Assembly (NCBI RefSeq): GCF_032062135.1
Contig: NC_092859.1
Span: forward strand, 66,916,116 to 66,980,115
Source: Pyxicephalus adspersus
Taxonomy: Eukaryota > Chordata > Amphibia > Anura > Pyxicephalidae
Length of the DNA stretch: 64,000 bases
Direction: 5' to 3'
Made by a program: the position numbers and the translations under genes. Shown here piece after piece: positions 1-10,140 of the stretch; positions within the stretch are counted from its first letter, which is position 1, and every line of letters starts with the position of its first letter. Under the pieces are notes generated by a model, which did not search any database, was not told where the DNA came from, and was given only the letters and a program-made list of their open reading frames with translations.

Positions 1-165
1 CTGACAAGGTTGAAGGCCATTCTTATCACAAGCTGGACACCGCAATGCACGGTAAGATTCTTTAAACCGATTGGCCAGCATAGTGAACTTGCTGCCATGG
101 CATAGAGCACAAGGTGAACATCCAGAGCCTTTACACTGTGGGCAGTGGTGGAGATTGTCCTTATC
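1..165 (-). CDS. GRXCR2: GRXCR2 last coding exon, cysteine-rich domain, partial
   Basis: The acceptor is TATTTTGCAG|GAT (AG at 167-166). The 55 visible residues contain HCPQC, a CSPCALC run and RCPAC, then end at PCQ, and include the conserved block [20 protein letters not shown]. The repeated CxxC pairs suggest zinc or other metal coordination, as in the C-terminal domain shared by GRXCR1 and GRXCR2. The window stops mid-exon; the family usually ends only a few residues later. Confidence 0.93.
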
Positions 166-3100
166 CTGCAAAATACAAGCAAGAAAATGCATCAGCAAAA
201 AAAACATTCCAGACTTGACAATATCCCAACAAACAAAATAAGTAGTGGGTAGAGTGTAAATAGGTTTAAACCCCTAAAAACCTTTCATTTAGACCTAAAC
301 TAAAATTTTTACCTTACATAAAAGGGTAGACAACATCAAGACAGAATTAGAACGCAGAGCCTCCCGGGATACATATGTCATGAATCCCGGGAGGTTTCTG
401 GTGGTTTCTTCCACGCATCCCCAACATCGAAGCCTTTCTTCACTGGGGTAAACAAAAATGTGGCTCTCACGTATGCACAGTGAGATCGGCACTCTTTATT
501 TTCCTCATCTACATCACCCAACCTCACGTCTGCGCAGTGCAAGATCAGGTAACATAGGAAGAAGGGCAAAGTAGATGGCAGCGCCCCACACCACAAAGTG
601 ATTGAACATTTCTATAATATGATTGCATGCAATCAATATTGTTTTTAAAACATGTAACGTGAAAGATTTAGAAGCTTGTCATCCCCATAAGAGAGATCCC
701 CCTGATGGTTGGCAAAATAGAAAAGGACAGCAATAAAAGTCTGACACAAAAATGTCCTGACCGTTCTAACCTTTCCATAAATAAAAAATAAAAAGTTGTG
801 CTAGTAGGCCAATTAACACACATGTATAGCGTCTGTAAGTTTGTGTGCCTGTGCATTCATATTGCATTTTACCATGTACTGCGCTCCACAGTAGTCCAAA
901 TATTTAGACCCACACTGATTTTGGGAGTGCACCACCCTTCTCAATAGTGTGTTGGTTGTGATTCAGTACAAATAAATAGCATTGCATACCACCCAGTAGG
1001 CATGTTACCACATGGCAGTTGGATTGCTAGTTGTGCTAAAAAAAACAGGCAGCAGGTATAGGACCAATCACCAGTATTGCTGATATTTCCACATTACTCT
1101 AATTTACCATACCTTTGCACTGTGTTTGTGTGTAAGAGCGGCCATCTTGGTAGTAACATGGTTTTGTTTTCGCATGTCTGAAACTCCAGCAAAGGAAACA
1201 GTGAGGAGCATTACCAAATCTTCTCCAAACTTCCTGAAACTAGCAGCTGAAGGCACAGTCCCTGAGGTAGCATATTCCATGGGGGATAAAAGTACAGGAG
1301 TGCCTAGGTACCCTCATTTACCATGAAGTACACAGAAATGTTTCAGGAGGAATTTAAAAAAATTATGAAGTGGCAGATGCAGAGGATATTTTCCATACTA
1401 AAATAGGTCTCTCACTGGTCCAACATTGTTTGAAAATATCTTCTTTTTCCTTTGCCAACAGAAACCTCTACATTTACGTTTAGCTTTTGGTTTTGCTTTT
1501 GGGATAAATTTTCTGTTTGCATCTTTAAAATTTGTTTGGTTTGGTTTGATGCTTTATTCTCAAATGCCCTTGATCACATTACTGACCAACAGAGAAGCTT
1601 AGGACTCAGATGTGGTGGGGTTTTGCTAGACCAGCCATTCATGACCAGGATTTCTGAAGAAGGTGCTAGGTGTTCCTCCAACTGTGGCTGATTGACCTCC
1701 TATTTAATAATGTCTGCAATTTCTGGGACCAAAATCACTTGGTAGCATGATGTTTTTAGTTGTTTATAAAGGTGGTATTACACCCAACCACTGATCACTG
1801 ATTTCACTACTTTAAGAAACTTTATTTTTCATTGACCCCCTACTCACAAATTTATTATTGGTTCCCTAAGAGCTGAAAGTTTTTTTTAGCCATGACTCCT
1901 CAGGGGAAAAATGCTTAAAGCATACCTAAACTCAACATTTTTACTTTACATGGAAGGGTAGACAACCCTTCTATATGAAGTAAAAATATTGGTGTTTTTT
2001 TGTGCAACACCCCTGTATTTTTTTTTTTTTTTTTTTAAAAAGGTGCGGCACTGATACTTTAAGTCTTGATAGTGCAAAGACTCCTGGGATACCTACATCA
2101 TGCACCGAGAGAGACACACCGAGTCTTTGGCTGCTCCTTCTGTGCATGCCCTAATCTCCTCCAAGGTGAAGGAAATGCCAATCTCATGCATCTGCAGTGA
2201 GATTGGCTCTCTTTTTTATCCCCCTTCACAGTGGCTATGTCACCCAATCTCACACCTGCGCACTGCATGATCGGGTGACGGAGCAAGAAGACCAGAAAAG
2301 AAGTCAGAAGATGGTGGCGCCCAGCACTCCCTCTGCGCTGGGACAAAAAGGAATCCCAGGATGACGTGGAACCGGATCGCAAGAAGGACCAGCGCCATTG
2401 AGGGATCTGCAGAAATTAAGGTAAGTAAGATTTTTTGTCTTTAGTTTACTTCCACTTTAAGAAAGGCTGTACTAAACTTTAAGAGGAAAAGTCAAGATCT
2501 GCTTTTAAATTTAACATGTAGTTTCCACTGCAGTAAACCATCATACATGCATAAATATAAACCTAAAATTAAACTGACAATTATTTCCTTAAGTAAAGCG
2601 GTAAACTCAGTAACAACATTGAGTGTATAATAACTTACACTTACATGCTGTGTTAAACTTTATTACTGCTGTGTCTTGCTCTAAACAGTATTTTTACCTA
2701 TCATCACAGCTGATGCTTTTAGATACACAAGATTTGTAACTATGTGTCTGTTTTTCAAAGATTGCTTTACCTGTGTCAAGTAAATATTATTAGGTGAATA
2801 TATATAGCTTTAGATAAGGGAAACCCAGTGTTAATCATGCCACAGGGAGCTGTTTTCCGTATGGTTCTGCAGCTAAATCACCTAGGTTGGCCTGGTTTAT
2901 AAGGTCAGAGATGGATTATACCTTTATGTACTGGTGATTTCATATTGCATTAAAGCTTATTTCTATCTACCTCCTTACAAACCCGGACAAAGGCATCATT
3001 CCAATAAACACACTGTGATACATGTCCAATCTAATGTTTAGTGATAGCTAGAGAAAAATTTAGAATGAGACAGTAGAGATTTGGATAAAAATCAAAATTG

Positions 3101-5966
3101 TGGTTTATGGTGTTGTGCTACCTAGCAGTAAAACTAGCGCTTATATAGATGGCTAAAATTTTCTTTGGTTAAAAGCAGGTAAAAGGCAGCAGTCTGTTCA
3201 TTACGAGAGCAGATAAAGCTCTGTTCATTACGATACTTGTTTTAATGACATATTTGCAGGTTTTATAAATAGGTGTGCATAAGACTGCTAATAGACATAC
3301 CCCTAAAGGGAGTAATTAACACAAGTTATTAATGGTCTATGTAAATGACTTTTTTTTAGATTTTTAGGATTACTAAGTAAAGAAAGGAAAGCAACAGTTA
3401 AAAAAGAAAAAAGGAATCACTTTTAAAGGCAGATTCAGACCCACAACAAGAACAAGTGAAAAAGTAGTATTCACGCTGCAAACTCACTGCTAGCCTGAAC
3501 ATAGCCTATGAATTGAAATATATATATATATTTTTTTTGGAGGGGTTATTTAAACTTTAAATGTACAGGAAAAAGTGATGAGACAGAGCTTTTCCTTGCT
3601 TTTCCTCTGCTTTTCATAACACACTTACAAATGGAGAAATGATGCAACTATTCACCAATTTTTCAATCACTACTTTTTAAAATCAATAAGGGACTGATGG
3701 ATTTCAGACTGAAGGACTCCATGAGTGGAAAGTCAATATAAGTAAGGGGAGGTTTTTCTATATAAAATTATTTTAGGTACTCTTTTAGAAACACTGCATG
3801 TGAAAATTAAAACATTCCTGAGATATGAGCATTTAGAAAAACCTGAATCTCAGAAATCGGATGACATATGGAGATCTCTAATCAAGGAAGAGAAAATACA
3901 GAAATGTATTTAGCAGAAATATATTTTATCTTTTTACCGGAGTATCTTGTGACTTCATTCTGGAAATTTCATAGTCCTCCATCGATGTACTGCCCCCCTC
4001 AACTGCTCGTCTTTGTTTTGGAGACCATTTTGGACTTTCAGAAACTTCTTTATTTATAACTGGGGTTCTAATAATCTTTAAATTACTGGTGTAAATTATG
4101 ATCTTTCCAAAATCAATGATGTCAGAGGTCTATAAAACAAAAACAAAAAAATGTTACCATAATTCTAATGTCTTTTTTGTCACAGGTAGGTAATTGATTT
4201 TTATATATAAGTATATGCATTGAAGAGGTCTCAGATTAATGGGGCAACAAATGATTGTGGATCCACTTTGCGGTTGGTGCAGAGAGGTGCTGGAGGCCAG
4301 TTAGGCTGGCTATTTATAAAGAATTTGAATGTTAAAAAAAAAAAATCAATGGATTATACCAAATTATTCACTCAGCATGCTCATCAAATGACCAGTGTAT
4401 TTATGGTTATCTAATCAATACAACTAAGAGGCAATGATTTATTGAAGTTGATATTTACTTGTTATCTTTGCTCTTTAACTATACATTATTAAAACATCAT
4501 CTTTTTTTACAGTGCATTTGATCAATTGTGAAACAAATGATGTTCTTCTGATAACATTGTTTTTTTCGGGTGTATTCCTATCCTTAAATAGGCAATTTAG
4601 TATGAATGCTACTGCTGTCTGTGGTTTCGCTCCTCTCCACTTTCATGTTGAGATGAGAGGTAGAATCAATGTTACCATTTTATTTTTCAACATAGTGCAT
4701 TCCCAGCTGACAAAAGTGAGGGTTATACAGTATCATCAGATGCAGCCTCTGGAATACAAGTTGAGAATTACAATTATAGTTTGTTATATATTTCTCTGCT
4801 ATGTTGATTACATCAATGCGTTGGAGTATGGTGCAGGATTACACGCTTCACACCATCATATCTAAATGGCTATTACTTGGTATTTAGATAGAAAAGGGAA
4901 TTCTAGATAAACACAGCAAATGTGGAGGCAGTTGATTATTACAGAACCATTTTTAAATGTGTTTTATTTCTGTTAAATAAAATATATCCTGAGATCTGCT
5001 TCTACATGTCCAACTGCAATCCCCCTGGTATAATTATCTTTGTTCTGATAGATTTGTGATTAGTCACCTATCTCTGTGCATACCTCTGTTCATATATTAT
5101 CCACAGCTGCCACCCTTTCTCATAATGCCCTCAAATCCACCCCACATGTTTGTTTTCTTATCTTGTAGGAAATGCAAAGATATACTTAAAAACCACTGTC
5201 CAATCTTCCTAAAATGTAATTTCCAAATGCATGGGAACATAATCCCTGGTAGTCCCTTCAAGTGTCATAACCTGCACATTCTAAACATGAGATGGCCCTA
5301 CTGATGGACTTGTCAATAGGAAGGATCCACGTCACACAGGCAGTGACTATGACACATATGGCGTGTCACATGAACATGGCTTTAGGTAAGCAAAAAGGGC
5401 ATTTAGAATTTGTTTTTTAATGCTAGGATTAGATAGCATTGGTATAGAAATGAAAAAAATAGTTAATTAGGGTGATACTAGGGGGGTGTCTCCTATCTGG
5501 AACAAAACACTAAATGCTGGCAGCAAGTAGCTGCAGTATGTTTGTATTGTAAGCTTGGACAGAAGGATACCATTTAAACTTATAAAGCCTCTATGAGGAG
5601 ATATCTTTTTCATCCATATATAGATACTGTAAATATCCATTAAAAGTCAAAGGAAAGCAAATAGATCCCTGTGAATCCCCAAGTACTCTAAAAAGTAAAG
5701 GATTTTCACCCTATCATACTATTGATGAAGGTTTTCTTTTGAAAACAAAACGCTGTTAGTAGAACAAATACCCCAGTAAGAAGTTGTTGACTTGGAGTGT
5801 TATATTTATGATACACTTTTGAGTTCACATTTATAAACATAATTGTGTATATTGCGCCATCTGTGATTGTGGCACTTGTATATATCTGTATATTCCTAGT
5901 GTGGGGAAAACTTTAAATATTTTTAGAAAATGTAAAAATAAAATTTTTTAGAAAATAAAATAAAGG

Positions 5967-6019
<53 letters not shown>

Positions 6020-8522
6020 TTTTGCCTTTAAAGTCCCTTTGTTTCCTTTTTTATTTGTTTATGTATAAGGCTGATACTAATTATCTAGGGAAAATATATA
6101 TTAAAAAAAAAATATATATATATATATATATATGTATGTATATATATCTGTAGGATACCTGATGTGGCATGCTGATCGAGGGTTGCACCTTCAATTCACA
6201 ATTCAATTGAATTAAATAGTTATTACAATTAAACTATACGTTGATCCATTTTATTTGCTCAGTGATGCTTGCAGACTATCTGCAAGTGTTATTAGACAGC
6301 CAGTCCTGTTGTGTTATACAGTAATAGTGGTGGGGAGGGGAAAGCAGCAGGAATAGAAAAGCTTGATGTAACAGATACATTTGAAAATTTTGTTGAAGTT
6401 TATTAGAATGTTCCAAATTCTTTAATGGCTAGTCTTAAAAGATTAAGAGCGGCCAGGTCCTTTATTGCAGAAGGGAAATGTGATGCCCCTTCTGTAACAA
6501 AATAAACCTCTGCCTTATCACAGTTTTTTTTAACTAAACTGACCTGTTCTGGCTCCATCTTTACCAAATTTCCCTCCGGACTCAGGATCTTCGGCTGTTT
6601 TGATTGTCCAGACTGGAATGTAACTCCCACGCATGCACGCAGGGGTTAATTGATTCCTGGCACCCTGGTGTATGCAAGGATACCTTACATTGTACTATGA
6701 GCAGAAAAGATCAGAAAATATTGCAAATAGGCAGGTAAGTATGTTTGACGGCCTGCTTGCTATTTTTTGTGTAGTTTCATTTTAAGTAGTGCTGCCAAAT
6801 GCAGGCTTTTCTCAAGTATTGCATATGATTCACCTACATATGCAGGGAGTGAATCAGAACCTTCTTGTAGTATATTAAATATGGTATGTACAGAGCTGTC
6901 CTTGTCTAGCTATATTTTTACCGGTACCTTACCTGGCACCCAGAAAATTAAAGTAGTATGGTCAGCTTCTGGTACTTCTTCCTACGTGTTCACAACTCTT
7001 TACTGGTAATCAAAGCATTTTTCTTTCTTTAATGAAAATATCAATAGATTGCTTTAAGTCAACTCTAGCCAAAGTTAAATTTTTTTGCTTTTATAGAATG
7101 GGGTTTAGTAGGTACATCTATCAACATTTTGTTGAAATATATGTCCCAATTAAAGTAATTCATTTCCCTTTCTGCACAGGTAATAGCAGAGTGAATGCGA
7201 CTGCGTGGAAAACTATTTAAAAGATAAATAAACAGCTTCTAAAATTTCATATGTCACCTGTTAAGGTAGCAACTTAGCTATTTTTTGAGTCAACTCTATT
7301 TTTCTTGGAAATATACTCATTACATAATTATTTAAATTCATATTAAAGCATTTTTCCTCACTCGTGAAATAGGTCTTACCCAAACAGTAGTTAAATTTAC
7401 TACAAAAGTTTCTTTGTTCAAGATGAACATCCTTTTGTATTAATAGCAATGAATCAGATTAAGATAATAAACATTTATGCTACATTATACATAGTAGTTT
7501 ATATACTTTATTATATTTTACATCTTATTGGCCACACTTGACTTTAGTTTTGAAAATATCTAAACGTTGAGCTATGAAGAGTTAGCTGTATTGACCAAAC
7601 TGACTCCCCCCCCCCATTATGTTTATGTCTTAAAGGTCTAAAATGTAAAGGGCTGTCGGTCCAAACCAAGAATCAAGAGGCAGCCTTTAAATGACATAAG
7701 AACCTGATGTCTGGAATTTGTCAGTCACTGTGATAACCTGTCCACTAGCATCAAGATAATAAAAAGTTTAGTTGGTTTATGTGGGGAACAGATTACTTTT
7801 TGGTACTCCTATTGTTTGATACTTCGACCCCCTTTTAGATTGTAAGCTCTCCAGGGCAGGGTCCTTTATTGTTTCTGTGTTACTATCTGTATTTGTTTGT
7901 CATTTGCAACCCCTATCAAATGTACAGCTCTGTGTAATATATGTGTTTTATAAATACTGTTGTTTACTATTATTATTTTTGGTATTTTATTATTATTATT
8001 ATTATTAATAATAATAAAATAATATTAATAATGCAAGTTCAGCTGTTCATCTTCTTTTAGACATGTTTCATTTTAATTGTCAGCTTTTTTTTGCACATAA
8101 GATGTAGAATTTGAAAGGATCAGAATCCAAATACTAAGAGGTTCTTACTTTTAAAAAAGCACTAATAAGATAATAGCTATGAGACTTACTTTCTTGTCTG
8201 TTTCATGACTGCCAGAAAACAGTGGGTCATTTGAAAGTCTGTAGGAAGTACCATCTCTGAAGACACTTATTCTCTGGGCTGTCAGCCGAGCTGTTGGATA
8301 AAATTGTGGATGAGCTTCTCCTGAGGTGAAGTAATGTTCCGATGTCTCGAAACTGTCATGTAGAAAACTATGAGGATACTCTTCATCTGGAGACTCCAGT
8401 TCCTGGCCATCCTCAAAGACTTGTTTTAATACTCGGCCACTGTATGCAGAAGAAATTTTAAATCTCACTTTCCGGGGTCTGTCTCCATATCTTTGGCTTA
8501 ATTTCTTCTGAAGCTCATCCAT
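1..8522 (-). CDS. GRXCR2: GRXCR2, three coding exons, 3' end cut by window edge
   Basis: Coding exons on the minus strand are 8522-8190, 4129-3938 and 165-1, all joining in phase 0 with GT/AG junctions, giving 111 + 64 + 55 = 230 residues so far; the human protein is about 248, so only a few codons and the stop should lie beyond position 1. The conserved start includes [20 protein letters not shown] and the tail is a cysteine-rich domain with CxxC pairs. Family knowledge: GRXCR2 sits at the base of stereocilia in inner-ear hair cells and is needed for bundle organisation; human mutations cause recessive deafness. It is related to GRXCR1 but has no convincing complete glutaredoxin fold. Its neighbour SH3RF2 is divergently transcribed, as in human. 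Identification is from recalled similarity plus synteny; I am confident. Confidence 0.94.
290..600. repeat. Short interspersed repeat with GC palindrome
   Basis: Shares blocks with the element at 1915-2460, including the CCTAAACT...TTTTTAC...AAGGGTAGACAAC start, the CTGCGCA motif and a 'gatgg(t/c)(a/g)gcgcc' motif. It contains a perfect 11-bp palindrome, CCTCCCGGGAT at 360-370 and its complement at 384-394, with a 13-nt loop. Likely a member of the same non-autonomous family; ends are not defined. Confidence 0.5.
1600..1914 (+). mobile_element. Degenerate hAT-like non-autonomous element
   Basis: Shares ordered blocks with 29344-29670: 'gttcctc', 'aactgtggctga', 'tctgggacca', 'aaatcactt' and a terminal 'gactcctca' region. 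The 'ggttcctcaagaggttgttaggggttcc'-type beginning resembles the hAT element at 36414. Terminal repeats are too decayed to give a target duplication. Confidence 0.45.
1915..2460. mobile_element. TTAA-bounded non-autonomous DNA element
   Basis: Bounded by TTAA at 1915-1918 and 2457-2460; the ends read TTAAAGC... and ...CTTTAA, suggesting a short TTAAAG inverted terminus. An internal inverted pair near 1938-1990 (tttttactttacat / atgaagtaaaaat) and a poly-T at 2019-2036 are visible. Several relatives in the window (290-600, 6385-6790, 27840-27985, 61780-62300) share the GC-rich middle or the 'agtt(t)acttccactttaa' end. This resembles the TTAA-target MITEs common in frogs (Kolobok/T2-like), but I cannot assign the superfamily. 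Confidence 0.5.
3938..4129 (-). CDS. GRXCR2: GRXCR2 coding exon 2 (residues 112-175)
   Basis: This exon was found by reading the minus strand between the first and last exons. Its acceptor is TTTTATAG|ACC (AG at 4131-4130) and its donor CCG|GTAAAA (GT at 3937-3936); the donor is weaker than consensus. It encodes 64 residues beginning [20 protein letters not shown], the hallmark block that follows exon 1 in GRXCR2, then a charged, poorly conserved linker ending KSQDTP. Both junctions are phase 0 and there is no internal stop, so it joins both neighbours cleanly. The linker is shorter than I remember for mammals. Confidence 0.9.
5968..6018. repeat. (TA)n microsatellite
   Basis: Uninterrupted TA run of about 50 bp. 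A second TA tract lies at 6113-6146. Confidence 0.95.
6113..6146. repeat. (TA)n microsatellite, interrupted
   Basis: Alternating TA with two TATG interruptions near its right end. Confidence 0.9.
6385..6790. repeat. Interspersed repeat fragment, same broad family as 1915-2460
   Basis: Contains the 'cacgcatgcacgcagggg' GC motif, an 'aggtaagta' motif and a right end 'gtagtttcattttaag' similar to the right end at 2440-2460. Boundaries uncertain. Confidence 0.35.
7826..8031 (+). mobile_element. L2-type LINE 3' tail with (ATT)n
   Basis: Reads 'tagattgtaagctct..gggcagggtcctt', then 'atttgcaacccctat', 'tgtacagctctgtgtaat' and 'ataaatactg', followed by an ATT/AAT microsatellite. The same consensus in reverse is at 26042-26230 attached to a readable L2 reverse transcriptase, which identifies this as the 3' end of an L2-like LINE (or a SINE borrowing that tail), truncated at its 5' end. 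Confidence 0.75.
8190..8522 (-). CDS. GRXCR2: GRXCR2 coding exon 1 (residues 1-111)
   Basis: The ATG at 8522-8520 opens [19 protein letters not shown]. The exon carries the strongly conserved blocks [29 protein letters not shown] and LTAQRISVF. The donor is AAA|GTAAGT with GT at 8189-8188, a near-perfect consensus, and reading past it enters a hydrophobic run that does not belong to the family. Context around the ATG is weak at -3 (T) but has G at +4. On this strand there is a pyrimidine-rich AG at 8563-8562 upstream, so the start codon could lie in an exon preceded by a non-coding 5' exon; that is only a possibility. Confidence 0.94.
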
Positions 8523-9520
8523 AGAAATGTTTCCCCTGGTTTATTTTCATTTAATTCTTTCCTAAAAACAAATACCTGTGTGTGTTGGTACAGCTTCCCT
8601 GTACATTGTCTTTATTTGCTCCTGCAAATAAATAATTCATAAAAGGCTTCAGATCCTCTCATGTAATTTCAGACCCAACACCACCTTATAAAGTATTAAT
8701 AAATGCTCATGAAAGAAGTAATTTTATATACACAGTGATGAATGTGGCACCCTTACCTCTGCTTTTTTAGGTGAGTCAGTTTACAAACTCTTCCGAATCA
8801 ACAGGCCAAATATAAAATGCGGCTTTTATTTACAGGGCTTATTTAACGTTTCCAGTCTTAGATCACTTTTAACAGGGGAATACATTGTGCAAATCAATAT
8901 TTGTATACTTGACAGAGTGGAACATTTGCAAGGCATATCACTTTTGTTTATCTTTTAAATTTGAGCTTCATATACACTTTTTGATTATAGTGCCTTAATT
9001 TCTCATATATTTGTTAAGGTGTTCCAAATTGTAACCTGCATTTTGCTGAACCTAGACTTAACAAAGCTAGTTTAGGATGAACAAACTGCAGATAATCTAA
9101 TTAAACTCCAGGTTAGCCAACAACTTCAATAATTAAGTTACACACAGTTCTTTGCAAAAAAAAATAGCTCTTTAGCATTCTGTATTTTGGATGATACAGC
9201 TGTACCATATACCATTTGTATAAATATCAGTTCAAGTTCTTTTGAGCAAGAAAAAATAAATAAGGAGAAACCTATACCTCTATTAAGAGCAATTAATATG
9301 TAAAGCAGATATGTATTTATGAAGTAAATATATATCTATTCTATAAAAAAAAACAATGCCAACAACGAGTGAACATATTTGCAAGTTGGCTGATTTATTA
9401 AAACAGTTGAAAATTTTCACTTAATTATTGATGTGACGGTTTACTTCGGTTATCCAATTTTGTACACATTAGTATACTTGTGTAGTTATCCTTGATACAC
9501 AATCAAATAATGCCACATCT
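8523..9520. other. Upstream flank of GRXCR2, no recognised feature
   Basis: Presumed 5' UTR and promoter side of GRXCR2. No TATA box in a convincing position and no GC-rich island. A possible splice acceptor for a 5' non-coding exon is at 8562-8563 on the minus strand. Confidence 0.5.
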
Positions 9521-9524
9521 CTCA

Positions 9525-10140
9525 ATTTACATTGTAATTTATGAAGAAGAAAAAAAAGCCTATGGGACTTGAACGACAAGTATTATTCTAAATATACCAA
9601 ATCATGATGCAGTAATACAACTATAAGAAAGCACTTTATTTGTAACAATTTAAATCCAAAAAAACAATTGAAATTACATCTCCAATTTGTTTAGTGTTCT
9701 CTGAGAACATTCTTTGTGTTTTGGTAACCACCATTCTGTGATAGAGCAACTACACTTTATGTGGACACACTAACTTTGGGCAATCACTGGTGTAAGCTGC
9801 AGTTCAGCAATGGTATTGGTAAATTATGCTATAAAATTTGAAAAATATTATCACTATTATTACCATTTTTTTTTTTTATCTGTGTACTTCTTTGTAATAA
9901 ATTATTTTTGGGTTTTGTAGGTCTTGTATATTTCTGCTGAAGCAGACTGCATTCCACAAAACGCTTAGAATGTTATCAGAGACCACAATGCAAATTTGAT
10001 ATGTAATTTCAATTGTTTTATTTGTATTTTACAAATAAAGTGCTTTTTGTAGTTTTATTACTGCATGAAGAATTGTTACATTTAGATTAATATTTGCCGT
10101 TAAAGTCCCATGGGCTTTTTTCCATAAAATCCAATTTTGT
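9525..10140. mobile_element. Long foldback (inverted-repeat) element
   Basis: Two arms of roughly 150-230 bp face each other: left arm about 9525-9750, right arm about 9930-10140. Matching blocks include 'aaagcactttattt' (9633) against 'aaataaagtgctttt' (10034), 'caattgaaatta' (9666) against 'taatttcaattg' (10003) and 'cctatgggactt' (9560) against 'aagtcccatggg' (10104). The arms are only partly identical, so the element is old. No transposase frame is present; probably a foldback MITE. Confidence 0.7.

Larger units (their letters stand above)
166..3937 (-). other. GRXCR2 intron 2
   Basis: About 3.8 kb between the last two GRXCR2 exons. It contains a short palindrome-bearing repeat near 300-600, a degenerate hAT-like element at about 1600-1915 and a TTAA-bounded element at 1915-2460. 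The remaining sequence, roughly 2465-3900, is AT-rich with no coding signal or recognised RNA gene. Confidence 0.85.
4130..8189 (-). other. GRXCR2 intron 1
   Basis: About 4.1 kb. It holds two long TA microsatellites, a TTAA-type repeat fragment at 6385-6790 and an L2 LINE tail with an ATT microsatellite at 7826-8031. The stretches 4220-5960 and 6790-7825 show only AT-rich sequence with chance open frames. Confidence 0.85.

Noticed and set aside
4512..4865. 117-codon open frame in GRXCR2 intron 1
   Set aside because: On the strand opposite to the gene, no recognisable motif, AT-rich codon use typical of chance.
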